This document shows positions 8,518 to 17,198 of a DNA stretch of 64,000 nucleotides, one piece after another (position 1 is the first letter of the stretch; every line of letters begins with the position of its first letter). This stretch comes from Thalassospira sp. HJ (GTDB taxonomy: Bacteria > Pseudomonadota > Alphaproteobacteria > Rhodospirillales > Thalassospiraceae), in NCBI RefSeq assembly GCF_000948415.1, contig NZ_JYII01000010.1:310001-374000 (forward strand), written 5' to 3'. The position numbers and the translations under genes were made by a program. The notes beneath the pieces are model-generated. The model was not told where the DNA came from and did no database searches. It worked only from the letters and a program-made list of their open reading frames with translations.

Positions 8518-10593
8518 ATGTTTGGTTTGCGCTCAAGGAAAGAGCCCCAGATTACGATCGTAGGTTGTGAGGCGGCGCGTTCCAGACTATGTTATGGATT
8601 TAATAGCTCCGGTATTGTGTACGATATCGGTAAATCCGTCGACGAGGCCTCCGCAGCAGCTCTTTGGATTGATGCTGGTGTTTTGCTCAACTCCTTTTCA
8701 CTTTGTTGCGGTACGCCAGAAAGTCGGCAGGCAGAGATATTTTATCACCTGCGTGGTAAATGCGTGATCATCTGGGTCGAAGATCTGCCTGATAAAGATC
8801 TTCGGTTGCTTGACATTCTGTGTTCCGACCTGAGGGCGGTGACGTCGAAATTTGTCTTTGTTGCTGCATCAGCAAGAAGCTTTCGACATCTTAAGGTTCA
8901 TCTCGAAGATTCGGTTCTTTACCCTGATATCTGGCAATTCCCACTTGGGGATTCTAAAGTGGTGAAACCGAAGGCTCGTAAGCTTCAGATCGGGATCGAT
9001 CTTGAGCGGGGGCTTTCCGAGGCAATGGTCAGCATGCTCGGAAAATTTTCGGAAATGTCTGACGTCATTCTGCGGATTTGGGATCCAGAATATCGGCTCA
9101 GGGAGGCGGATGTCATTATTTTCGCGCACTGGACGGTGTATCGATCTTCCCCCTTGTCATATGGCGGATTTCTTGGCCTTTTAGATGTATTGTTTGTGAC
9201 TGCTGCCGATGTATACGGTTTATTGCGCGCACAGTGCGATGCCTCTGGCGTGATTTGTTTTCTTGAAGATGTTGAAACCGGGTGGTCGGATGGTACAGAT
9301 CATCTGAACGCGCAAGATTGTCTCAATCTTTTGCAGCGGTACGTGTGTGATTCAAAAGCGTTGCGCCGGGAACAAAGAAAGCGTCGCCAGGCGATTGCAC
9401 GAGCCAGTGGAGCAAAGTCCTATTCCCGCAATCTGAGAAAGCTGCTAAAAATGGTGGGCTTGGCGGGGGGGCATTTCCGTGTGCAACAGATGCGCTGCAG
9501 CGAAAATAGCGTGTTGTTTGTTAGCACTAATGGCATCGGTTTGGGTCATATTACTAGACTGATTGCAGTGGCCAATGCCTGTCAGCAGGATATAAAACCG
9601 GTCTTTGCCGTGTTTTCGGCTGGCGTGCGGATGGTGGAGGATGCCGGTTATCATTGCGAACATATGTCTTCAAATGAATATTTAGGTTTGCTGCCAAAGG
9701 ACTGGCATCAGGTAGCTGCGTGTGAACTGGAAGCGATTATCCGCTTTCACAAGCCGAAGGCGATCCTGTATGACGGCAACGTTCTCTATGATGCGGTTTC
9801 CCAAGCGATGTCGTCCATGCGCGTACCCTTGATTTGGCTTCGGCGCGGTTTCTTTAAAAAGACTGTTTCGTCATCGTCTTTGAAAGCGCAGTCTTTTGCC
9901 ACTTATGTTATTGAGCCAGGCGAAGCTGCGGCGGATTATGATCAAGGCCCGTCATCATTGGCCCTGGAAACATTCGACTGGCCGCGCTGCTACAAGCAGG
10001 TCAGTCCGGTCTCTATTGTCGGGGCGAAAGACTTTCTGACAAGAAACGAAGCCCGGCAAAAGCTTTCGATCAATGATGGTGGTTTGAAGGTTCTGATTCA
10101 GGTTGGCGCGGGTAATTTACGCGATACGGAAATGCTGCTCGACAGGCTGATTGGTGTATTGCAGCAGCATGACGGTGTCGAAATTTTTGTTGCGCAGTGG
10201 CCGATTGCTGATCGGCCACCTTTGCCTCGTGCGGATGTTCGCATTCTCAGGCGATATCCTCTGAGTCCGTGTCTGCGTGCTTTCGACTTTGTCATTAGTG
10301 CCGCAGGATACAATTCCTTTCACGAGTTGCTGATGTCTCGGGTCCCTGCAATTTTTATAGCCAACAAATTTACCCGGCTTGACGATCAGGTCGGACGTTC
10401 CAGATATGCTGTAGATCAGGGCTTGGCATTGCAAGCTGATATGGAGACAACTGATTTTAACGCCGTGATTGGTGAGATGATGTCGCAGGACGTGCGTGAG
10501 CGATTGCGTGCCAGACTTGCCTGCTTGTCATGGTCGAACGGGGCCGTTGATATTGCTGATCTGCTTTCTGAATGTATCAAGGACGCGATCTAA
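8518..10593 (+). CDS. Large glycosyltransferase with MurG-like C-terminal half
   Basis: A 691-residue protein. The C-terminal 360 residues look like a GT-B glycosyltransferase of the MurG/GT28 type: the first Rossmann motif is VLFVSTNGIGLGHITRL (from about residue 331), with the GxGLGH glycine loop that binds the donor, and the second domain carries FDFVISAAGYNSFHELL and VPAIFIANKFTRLDDQ, matching the 'G-x-x-S/T-x-x-E' nucleotide-sugar region. The N-terminal 330 residues are not recognised; they contain Rossmann-like stretches and a basic helix (REQRKRRQAI) that may be a degenerate second glycosyltransferase domain. No strong ribosome-binding site precedes the ATG. It follows the small secreted protein by 13 bases and is probably co-transcribed. 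Confidence 0.8.
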   Translation: MFGLRSRKEPQITIVGCEAARSRLCYGFNSSGIVYDIGKSVDEASAAALWIDAGVLLNSFSLCCGTPESRQAEIFYHLRGKCVIIWVEDLPDKDLRLLDILCSDLRAVTSKFVFVAASARSFRHLKVHLEDSVLYPDIWQFPLGDSKVVKPKARKLQIGIDLERGLSEAMVSMLGKFSEMSDVILRIWDPEYRLREADVIIFAHWTVYRSSPLSYGGFLGLLDVLFVTAADVYGLLRAQCDASGVICFLEDVETGWSDGTDHLNAQDCLNLLQRYVCDSKALRREQRKRRQAIARASGAKSYSRNLRKLLKMVGLAGGHFRVQQMRCSENSVLFVSTNGIGLGHITRLIAVANACQQDIKPVFAVFSAGVRMVEDAGYHCEHMSSNEYLGLLPKDWHQVAACELEAIIRFHKPKAILYDGNVLYDAVSQAMSSMRVPLIWLRRGFFKKTVSSSSLKAQSFATYVIEPGEAAADYDQGPSSLALETFDWPRCYKQVSPVSIVGAKDFLTRNEARQKLSINDGGLKVLIQVGAGNLRDTEMLLDRLIGVLQQHDGVEIFVAQWPIADRPPLPRADVRILRRYPLSPCLRAFDFVISAAGYNSFHELLMSRVPAIFIANKFTRLDDQVGRSRYAVDQGLALQADMETTDFNAVIGEMMSQDVRERLRARLACLSWSNGAVDIADLLSECIKDAI

Positions 10594-10795
10594 GGCGTGT
10601 TACATTTAACCTGGTCCATTGTCTTTGTTTTTCCTGTGTTTGGTAAGGCAAAGCGAACAGAGCGAAGCGGGGCATCTGTCAAACGGTGTTACACCTACAA
10701 ACGCCTCAATATTGAAGCTCTACGGACTTGGTTAATCGTCAGCCCCGCTAGGCCCTTTTCCGTACCGGGCAAAAGAATGTCGAAGGTCGTAGAAA

Positions 10796-11404
10796 ATGAA
10801 TAAAAAGGCAGCGTCAGAACGGATACGGCTCCTGGAATTTCAATTGATGCGGACCCGCGAGCTGGTCGAGAACCAGTACCTGAGAATAACAGCCTTGGAA
10901 GCCCTGCTTGGTAAAGAATCAGAGACAGGTGACGCCCGCCAGGATGTCCCGAGCATGACACGCTATCAGTGTGATGACATGATGATGGTAAAAGATTTCG
11001 ACCCGGCATATTTCCAGACGGCATGCAGGTTACCTCCGGCCAGCGTTAACCCGGGGCTGGGATGTTATGGTTTGAATAATCAGGTCGATCTCGTGATTGC
11101 CGTTTTGACATTTGCACGCAGCACCGAGGAAACTGGACAGATTGTTGGGAGAATTTTTGAAAACCAATGTCGAACCAGAGGGTTCCGACCTGTTTTTTTC
11201 ACAGATAATCCCGATTTTACACCCTTTCGTCGCAATCGATATGTCTATGAATATTTTCCGTCCCAGACCTTGATCAAGCGTGGGGCGGAACAGGGGCGAG
11301 AATACCAGAAGTTTGGGCAGGAAAAGTTTGTCTTTGCTCTGAAAAAATGGGGGATCAATACCATTCTGGATATATCTAGATCTCATCCGTTTGAAATTTT
11401 CTGA
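10796..11404 (+). CDS. Hypothetical protein with coiled-coil start, possibly truncated
   Basis: A 202-residue protein not assigned to a family. Residues 5-45 form a predicted coiled coil (ERIRLLEFQLMRTRELVENQ). From residue 76 on there is an alpha/beta segment starting VDLVIAVLTFARS, then FRPVFFTDNP, which looks like the first strands of a glycosyltransferase-type or capsule-protein domain. The reading frame stops abruptly (SRSHPFEIF) inside the 3' end of the convergent DUF354 gene, with 29 bases of antiparallel overlap. That overlap and the unfinished fold suggest loss of the C-terminal part. The upstream 200 bases hold no other gene. Start ATG 10796 lacks a strong ribosome-binding site. Confidence 0.5.
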   Translation: MNKKAASERIRLLEFQLMRTRELVENQYLRITALEALLGKESETGDARQDVPSMTRYQCDDMMMVKDFDPAYFQTACRLPPASVNPGLGCYGLNNQVDLVIAVLTFARSTEETGQIVGRIFENQCRTRGFRPVFFTDNPDFTPFRRNRYVYEYFPSQTLIKRGAEQGREYQKFGQEKFVFALKKWGINTILDISRSHPFEIF

Positions 11405-12443
11405 CCAGATCACGGTACCATTCTATCAGATCTATTTGCTGACGCCAGAAATCCTCAAGAGAGACCTCTGTTGCGTTTTGGTATCTTAGGCTGTTTTGGA
11501 TCCATGTTCTGATCGATAGATTGTCTGGATTTTTTTGGCTGGAAATGGGAGGCGAGATATGAAGATGTTCAAGCTTTTCCGCCAGAGATTTGGCATATTT
11601 TAATGTCATTATGTAGCTTGAGACGCATATTGACGGTGTCCCCAACAAAGCTGCTTCAATCGCAACTGAAATACCGTCGCCAATAACACCAGAAGCGCCC
11701 CAGAGAACATCAAGAAACTTTTCAGCTGGCAAGGGCACCGCGTATTTTGCCATATCCTTGCAGAGAGGAACTTCACTTGAGATAAAGACTTTTCCTTTGG
11801 TTTTTAGATAAGAGACAAGCCATTTCTTGTCTTGATCATCAAGTCCGTGATGTCCGTGATCGTGAGAGGCGTTATAGGCGCTAAGGCGAAGGATGTAATA
11901 GTTTTCGCCTGGATGAAGGCCTAAAGCCTGTTTGATGTCGGGATCTGGGGAAAAATATTTTGGGTGAAGGTAGGCGCTATGAAAATGTCCCCGATATGTC
12001 AAGTGTTTAGAGTCAAAAATGCAATCAGCATCGACTTCACAGGTTATAAGTCGTGCGGTGTAACGGGCGATTTGGTAGTGAAGGCCGGATGCTTTGCCAT
12101 CTGTTGTGTCGTAAACAGCCGGAATGGCAAGGGTTCTTGCGGCCAACGTGCCAGTGGGATTTTTGGTAAGAATGAGCGAGATATTATGACGGCGACAGGC
12201 CATTACTAGTTTTTTTGTTCGTTGAATGAGCTCAACAGCCTGCCCAAAACGTGTTTGACGCGGTGCTGTGCTAAACAGTACAGCGTGCTCCTTCTGAAGA
12301 AGGGAATTGGTCACTTCCTTGTGTCGTCCTGCCCAAAATACATTATGCCCATCTTGTTCGAGTAGTGGCGCAAGTTTTTTGTAAAAATGGCTGTCAACCG
12401 GATGCGCAATGTCGAGCAGAATGTTCAAGATGGAAGATTCCAT
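11376..12443 (-). CDS. DUF354-family glycosyltransferase-like protein
   Basis: A 355-residue protein of the DUF354 type, a GT-B-like family found in polysaccharide and LPS loci. The N-terminus reads ILLDIAHPVDSHFYK, typical of the family ('hDhxHPxHxHFF'), followed by GHNVFWAGRHKEV and a second-domain segment GASGVIGDGISVAIEAALLGTP, the usual 'xxGxGGSxxxEAALLGxPxI' motif. These proteins resemble UDP-GlcNAc 2-epimerases and MurG in fold; their chemistry is not settled. The gene runs against its neighbours, converging on the truncated protein to its left and diverging from the beta-barrel gene to its right. Confidence 0.85.
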   Translation of the reverse strand: MESSILNILLDIAHPVDSHFYKKLAPLLEQDGHNVFWAGRHKEVTNSLLQKEHAVLFSTAPRQTRFGQAVELIQRTKKLVMACRRHNISLILTKNPTGTLAARTLAIPAVYDTTDGKASGLHYQIARYTARLITCEVDADCIFDSKHLTYRGHFHSAYLHPKYFSPDPDIKQALGLHPGENYYILRLSAYNASHDHGHHGLDDQDKKWLVSYLKTKGKVFISSEVPLCKDMAKYAVPLPAEKFLDVLWGASGVIGDGISVAIEAALLGTPSICVSSYIMTLKYAKSLAEKLEHLHISPPISSQKNPDNLSIRTWIQNSLRYQNATEVSLEDFWRQQIDLIEWYRDLVRKFQTDEI

Positions 12444-12659
12444 AGGTCATAGCGCATAATATCAAAGTATCCTTCCACCTTGGCTTAAATATCAATCATA
12501 TCAACTTGATGCGTGTCATCAGAAATGCTACCTGATGATTGTATACATGGAAGTATAAAGTAGCTGCAATGTTATTACGATGAATAGTCTGGTACTTGTA
12601 GCGGAATGGACCGAAGGTGGCTGTTTGGCCACATGCGATTGCTCAGGGAGAATATTGCG

Positions 12660-13904
12660 ATGTCTGTTAGTGCGAGTGGTTTCAAGCTTGTTCTGAAATC
12701 TAGTGTCGGTGTTGCAACGGCCATTGTTTTCAGTACTGCTTTCGCGCAAACAGCTCTTGCCGAATTTTATAAAAGCGGATCGATGACAATCTCGGCAGAC
12801 GCTGAGACAGAGTTGACCTATGATGATAACATCTTTTCTTCCAGCTCCGATGAGGAAGAGGATTTTATTACCAAGCTTATTGGCAATCTTATGGCACGCA
12901 GTCTCCGTGAAAACGACGATGTTATTCTGAGACTCAATGCTGAAGCCAAGCGCTATGCTGACCATTCAGAACAAAACAATGAACAGTTTCGTGTGATTGG
13001 CAGTTGGGAGCATGATTTCTCTGATCAGTTCAACATGAAGTTTAGCGGGGATGTTCGGCGTGCGGTGACGGCGCGGGGGAATACATATGCTGATCCCGAG
13101 GCGACGCCGGTATCTGATACAGAGAGTTACATTGGGACTTTTGGTCTTGATGCAAACTACCAAATTAATCGTTACGTTGTTGACGGTGGTGTCGGGTATC
13201 GATTCCGTGACTATGAAGATACTTATCGCCGAGATGGCAGCCTGATTTCCAACAGTGATCGTAATTATGGCGAGACCTATGTGTACGTTCAGCCTGGATA
13301 TTTGGTTGCTCCGAACACGACGGCTTATGTCAAAACGGAAGTTTCGCATCGTGGGTTTCAAGATTCAGAGACTTCCAATGTGCGTGACAATGATGGATAT
13401 CTTGCTGCTGCCGGGGTCCGCTACAGTGTTCCGTCAAGGATGACTGCAGATTTCTTGGCTGGATACCAGAATTATGACTACGCTTCAGAAGACATCAACA
13501 ATACATCAGCCTTTGCTTATAATGCTGATGTTCGATGGATGGTGTCCGATGCCTTGGAAGCACGTTTCAGGGTATGGCGTGATTTCAATCCTACCACCAG
13601 CGGGACGACTTCGGTTATTGTATCAGACTCGGCATCGGCAAGTCTCTCGTATGAGATTGTACATAACCTGAGTGTCAGCGGTGAAATAAGTGTGAAAGAT
13701 CGCACATATCGCCGTAGTTCCTCGGCCGCCAGTGGCGGTGTACGCAAAGATGATTACTATGTTGGTGCCCTTAGTGCGGAATATTCTTTGACTGAAAACT
13801 GGCTTGTTGGGGCTCAGTATGAACACCGTATGCGTGACAGTAATGCGCAGAATGTCAATATTTCGCGAAATCTGAGTTCAGTTTTTGTTAAAGTGACATT
13901 TTAG
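12660..13904 (+). CDS. Outer-membrane beta-barrel protein (BBP2-like)
   Basis: A 414-residue outer-membrane protein of the putative beta-barrel porin 2 type (PF10082-like), a class common in exopolysaccharide loci. A signal peptide ends in QTALA, then the mature protein starts with a strand-rich region TELTYDDNIFSSSSDEEEDF, characteristic of the family ('Y-D-N-N-h/ Y-D-D-N-h'). Alternating aromatic/polar strands continue to a terminal Phe (SSVFVKVTF), the usual outer-membrane barrel signature. ATG 12660 is chosen because AGGGAGA lies just upstream and it gives a proper signal sequence. It is followed by a Sel1-repeat lipoprotein, and the two may work as an export pore with a scaffold, as AlgE and AlgK do; that is an analogy only. 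Confidence 0.85.
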   Translation: MSVSASGFKLVLKSSVGVATAIVFSTAFAQTALAEFYKSGSMTISADAETELTYDDNIFSSSSDEEEDFITKLIGNLMARSLRENDDVILRLNAEAKRYADHSEQNNEQFRVIGSWEHDFSDQFNMKFSGDVRRAVTARGNTYADPEATPVSDTESYIGTFGLDANYQINRYVVDGGVGYRFRDYEDTYRRDGSLISNSDRNYGETYVYVQPGYLVAPNTTAYVKTEVSHRGFQDSETSNVRDNDGYLAAAGVRYSVPSRMTADFLAGYQNYDYASEDINNTSAFAYNADVRWMVSDALEARFRVWRDFNPTTSGTTSVIVSDSASASLSYEIVHNLSVSGEISVKDRTYRRSSSAASGGVRKDDYYVGALSAEYSLTENWLVGAQYEHRMRDSNAQNVNISRNLSSVFVKVTF

Positions 13905-13965
13905 ATTTTATATTTAGATTTTATATATTGCACCTCTCGTTATTTCGAGTTGTAAGGGAACGAAG

Positions 13966-15738
13966 ATGAATCGTCGTATTGGAATTGCATTTGTTGGCTT
14001 GGCAGTAAGTACTGCTGCTTGTTCTATTCAGACATCATTCCCCGAACTTTATAATGATCATTATTACTGGGCCGGTCGCCAGCAGATTGATATTGGACAG
14101 CCTGAGCGTGCAGAGGAATATTTTCTGAAAGCTGCAGGAAACGGTGATTATGAAGCGATGGCCTATTTGGGGACGATGTATGCCCGCGGTATAGGTGTGG
14201 AAAGCGACACAGCCAAATCACTTATGTGGTATGAAAAGGCGGTTCAAGACCCATCTGGAAAGCATGATAGATATGCCAAAACGGTTGGTGACATATATGG
14301 CCGTAGCGATGGCGAGTTCTACGATGCTGCAAAAGCCGGAAAATTCTGGGCAATTGCCATTCGCCATTACGAAGGCAAACAGAGTTTGCAGACCAATGAG
14401 GTGATGATACTCGCAAGTATGTATGCCCGGGGCAAGGGCACGCCTGCAAACGCTCAGGCTGCTCTTGATCTTATCGAAAGCCATGATGGTGCAGAAATCG
14501 GCACCCTAGCAAGATTGGCCGGTGATATTGAGTATAACGGTCTGGGTAAGCCTGTTGATATGGCGTCGGCTTTGAGGTGGTATACCTTGGCTGATGAGGC
14601 CGGGGACATCGAACGTTTGCGTCAGTTGGGCGATATATATGCCAAGGGTGTTAGCGTAAATGTCGATATGGAAAAGGCAAATGGGTATTACACCCGCTAC
14701 ATTGCGTATCACGAGGGGGGACTTGCAGAAGATGCTTTTGTGCATCCGTCTATCAAGCGCAGCTTGGCCCACATGTACGCTAATGGTCTCGGCGGTAAGG
14801 CCGATGGTGAAAAGGCAATTTCTCTTCTTGAAGGAATCGCGGATGAAGAGAATGGTCTAAATGCGCGTATTATTGGCGACATTTATTATGCTGGAGAAGG
14901 GCTGAACAAACCAGACAAGTCCAAGGCTCTTGGTTGGTATTTGAAATCGGTCGAACTTGGCTCGAACACCAGACTTTCCCGTTTAGGAAAAATGTATGCC
15001 AATGGCGAAGGTACTGCTGCGAACTTGGCCAAGGCAAACCAGTATTGGGCCCAGGCTGCCGCCAATCTTGAGGCATTGGGGGATCAGCGGTCGCAATGGG
15101 AAAACCGTGTTTTGGCAAGCCTCTACGTGTCTGGACACGGTGTCGAGAGACAATATGATCGCGCTATGGCTCTCTATGAGGCTGGCGCTTCTGTCGGCGA
15201 TGCGACATCTGCACGTTTGGGTGGCGATGTTGCCTATGACAATGGCGACTTTGAGACGGCTCGTCGGTTATATGCGGTTGCAGTTGCCAATGACAACTAC
15301 CAGCGTGCTGGACGTTATGCTGACATGTTAGCTGCAGGGGTGGGGGGTCCGAAAGATCCTAACGGTGCAATGACGGCTTATACTATTTATGCCGAGCAAC
15401 TTGAAAATGATCCAATTACCAAACCGTATTCCAAACTGCGTTTGGGGCGTCTTTATCAAAGTGGAAAACTCGGTTCGCCGGACATTCAAAAAGCGCTGAT
15501 AACCTATCAGTCTGTTGCAGATAAATTACCTGCCGCTGCCATTGAGGTTGGGGATCTGTACTATTCCGGAGCCCTCGGCAACAAGGATTTTCCTGAAGCG
15601 GCAACTTGGTATCATAAGGCTCTCGACATGGGCAACACAGGGCGTGTCGCACGTTTGATATATATGTATGAACAAGGGCAGGGTGTGGAGAAAAATGCGT
15701 CCAAGGTCAAAGAGCTGCAAGCAGAAATCGGGGCCTGA
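13966..15738 (+). CDS. Sel1/TPR-repeat lipoprotein (AlgK-like)
   Basis: A 590-residue lipoprotein. The signal peptide ends in a lipobox STAAC with Cys20 as the lipid-attachment residue. Most of the rest is Sel1-type repeats of about 36 residues, seen as successive AMAYLGTMYARGIGVESD, RLRQLGDIYAKGVSVNVD, RLSRLGKMYANGEGTAAN and RVARLIYMYEQGQGVEKN segments. AlgK, an outer-membrane lipoprotein of alginate export, has the same architecture. Here it lies directly after the outer-membrane barrel gene (61 bases) and near MBOAT and SGNH genes, so the locus carries analogues of AlgI, AlgJ/X, AlgK and AlgE. A periplasmic scaffold role in polysaccharide export is inferred; no alginate polymerase gene (Alg8/Alg44) is visible in the window. 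Confidence 0.85.
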   Translation: MNRRIGIAFVGLAVSTAACSIQTSFPELYNDHYYWAGRQQIDIGQPERAEEYFLKAAGNGDYEAMAYLGTMYARGIGVESDTAKSLMWYEKAVQDPSGKHDRYAKTVGDIYGRSDGEFYDAAKAGKFWAIAIRHYEGKQSLQTNEVMILASMYARGKGTPANAQAALDLIESHDGAEIGTLARLAGDIEYNGLGKPVDMASALRWYTLADEAGDIERLRQLGDIYAKGVSVNVDMEKANGYYTRYIAYHEGGLAEDAFVHPSIKRSLAHMYANGLGGKADGEKAISLLEGIADEENGLNARIIGDIYYAGEGLNKPDKSKALGWYLKSVELGSNTRLSRLGKMYANGEGTAANLAKANQYWAQAAANLEALGDQRSQWENRVLASLYVSGHGVERQYDRAMALYEAGASVGDATSARLGGDVAYDNGDFETARRLYAVAVANDNYQRAGRYADMLAAGVGGPKDPNGAMTAYTIYAEQLENDPITKPYSKLRLGRLYQSGKLGSPDIQKALITYQSVADKLPAAAIEVGDLYYSGALGNKDFPEAATWYHKALDMGNTGRVARLIYMYEQGQGVEKNASKVKELQAEIGA

Positions 15739-15920
15739 AAGCTGCCCTTAATCTGACAACCAAGGCAGCACTTTTCCGGAATGCTGAAACACCTAAACTG
15801 AGCCTAGAATTGTATTGTAGGTTGCTGTGTATTGTTGGACTGCATTCTTTAATGCAGCACGGATGACGCCCAAAATGCCTGCGGAAAAGTGTTCTTACAG
15901 GATAAAAGCCTGCGAGCGGG

Positions 15921-16877
15921 TTATTTTTTCGACTTGATATGGTTTTCCAGAATGTGAAGTCGTGCGCTGATATCTTCGAGTATTCTGCGATTTTTGTTGG
16001 TTTGATCGGCAAGGGTTCCAAAAAGTAAGGTCGTAAAGCCAATTGCGATAAAAGAGCCACCAATAACAAGAGACTGTATGTGACCCTCGCCGTCTTGACT
16101 CACAAAATAGAACCATAAAAAACGCAGAAACGAGCTGCTGCCGACAAGTATCAATACCCCGCCCAATCCCCAGTACAGGGGCAAAGGTCGGTAATATGTA
16201 ATTACCCTCAAAATGGTGACAATCGACCTGCATACGAAATGATAGGATGACTTGGCCAATCGGGATTGTCGTTGCGTATGAGCCGCCGAGATCGGTACCG
16301 AGCAGACGACGAGTTTCTTCTGATGCGCTTGCAATATTGTTTCGAGAGAATGGCTGAAATTTGTTTCGATTGTAAGGCGATAAAGGGCTTCTCTGGAATA
16401 GGCACGAAAGCCGCTGGTAGTGTCGGGTATGTTCAGGCGAGACAGGCTACTGACGATGCGGCTGCCCAGCTTTTGCATGAAGCGTTTGGATAGCGAAAAG
16501 TGTTCCAGCTTGTCAGGGCGTCGGTTGCCGATAACGAGATCCGCCGATTTTTCGCGTATGGGGGCAATCAAAATCGGGATTTCGGCAGCATTGTATTGAC
16601 CATCAGCATCAATATTAACCACGATATCGGCACCCAGCTCCCGGCATTTTTTCATGCCGCTTGTGAAGGCGGTTGCCAGTCCCAAATTCTGGTGATGTTG
16701 TAAAACATAAGTTGCGCCGGCATCTCGAGCGACTTGGGCACTCCCGTCTGTGGAGCCATCGTCGATCACGACCGTTTCAATGGTTTTAATGCCATCAATT
16801 TGTTTCGGGACAGCCATCAGAACATCGGCGATGGACGACTCTTCATTGTAGCACGGAATCTGGACTATAAGTTTCAA
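15921..16877 (-). CDS. Family 2 glycosyltransferase with C-terminal membrane helices
   Basis: A 318-residue GT2 enzyme of the dolichyl-/polyprenyl-phosphate sugar synthase type. Motifs in order: IPCYNEESSI (residues 6-15), VIDDGSTDGS (36-45) and the metal-binding VNIDADGQY (88-96), then FRAYSREALYRL around residue 158. Two hydrophobic segments lie at about 238-260 and 269-290, followed by a short basic coiled tail. Such enzymes transfer a sugar from a nucleotide to a polyprenyl phosphate at the inner membrane. It is transcribed against its flanking genes, with a MITE-like element in the gap to its right, and is probably monocistronic. Confidence 0.9.
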   Translation of the reverse strand: MKLIVQIPCYNEESSIADVLMAVPKQIDGIKTIETVVIDDGSTDGSAQVARDAGATYVLQHHQNLGLATAFTSGMKKCRELGADIVVNIDADGQYNAAEIPILIAPIREKSADLVIGNRRPDKLEHFSLSKRFMQKLGSRIVSSLSRLNIPDTTSGFRAYSREALYRLTIETNFSHSLETILQAHQKKLVVCSVPISAAHTQRQSRLAKSSYHFVCRSIVTILRVITYYRPLPLYWGLGGVLILVGSSSFLRFLWFYFVSQDGEGHIQSLVIGGSFIAIGFTTLLFGTLADQTNKNRRILEDISARLHILENHIKSKK

Positions 16878-16997
16878 TTTAATCGCTCTAATTTACAAGG
16901 ATATCGATAAGATGACATTGGTTTGTGAATGAATTCTTTTTAAGTCTGTTCAGTATATATTATTCTTAGGCTCAGGACCTGTTAATTTGGCTTGAGC

Positions 16998-17159
16998 CTA
17001 GGGTCCAGACTCATTCAAATGATCGTTCCGGTCTCCCGGATTTGTGCAGATATGCGAAGCAAAACCGCAGAAAGATCAATATCTTTCAAGATTTTGCGAC
17101 AAAATAGCCTGTGCAAATCCGGGGGATCCAAAGGACACTTGAATGAGTTTGGACCCTAG
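16998..17159. mobile_element. MITE-like element with about 50-bp imperfect inverted repeats
   Basis: The gap between the GT2 gene and the first TPR-GT4 gene (16878-17198) holds a 160-bp inverted-repeat element. Left end CTAGGGTCCAGACTCATTCA (from 16998) matches the reverse complement of the right end (to 17159) with one mismatch in 21 bases. The similarity continues inward: CCCGGATTTGTGCAG on the left against CCCGGATTTGCACAG on the right. Both ends lie in CTAG, so TA or CTAG may be the duplicated target, as for IS5-family elements of the IS427/IS1031 type. The interior of about 60 bases codes for nothing. It is therefore a deletion derivative or MITE, mobilised in trans if at all. Confidence 0.8.
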
Positions 17160-17198
17160 ATAAGTTCGGAAACGAGAAATATCGCAAGCGAGTGTCAG

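Noticed and set aside
13905-13935. Tandem repeat of TTTAGATTTTATA before the Sel1 lipoprotein gene
   Set aside because: Only two AT-rich units of about 15 bases; expected by chance or part of an ordinary promoter.
15764-15897. Second MITE, from CACTTTTCCG and its inverted copy about 100 bases apart
   Set aside because: The shared core is only about ten bases and similarity does not extend inwards or outwards, unlike the element at 16998.
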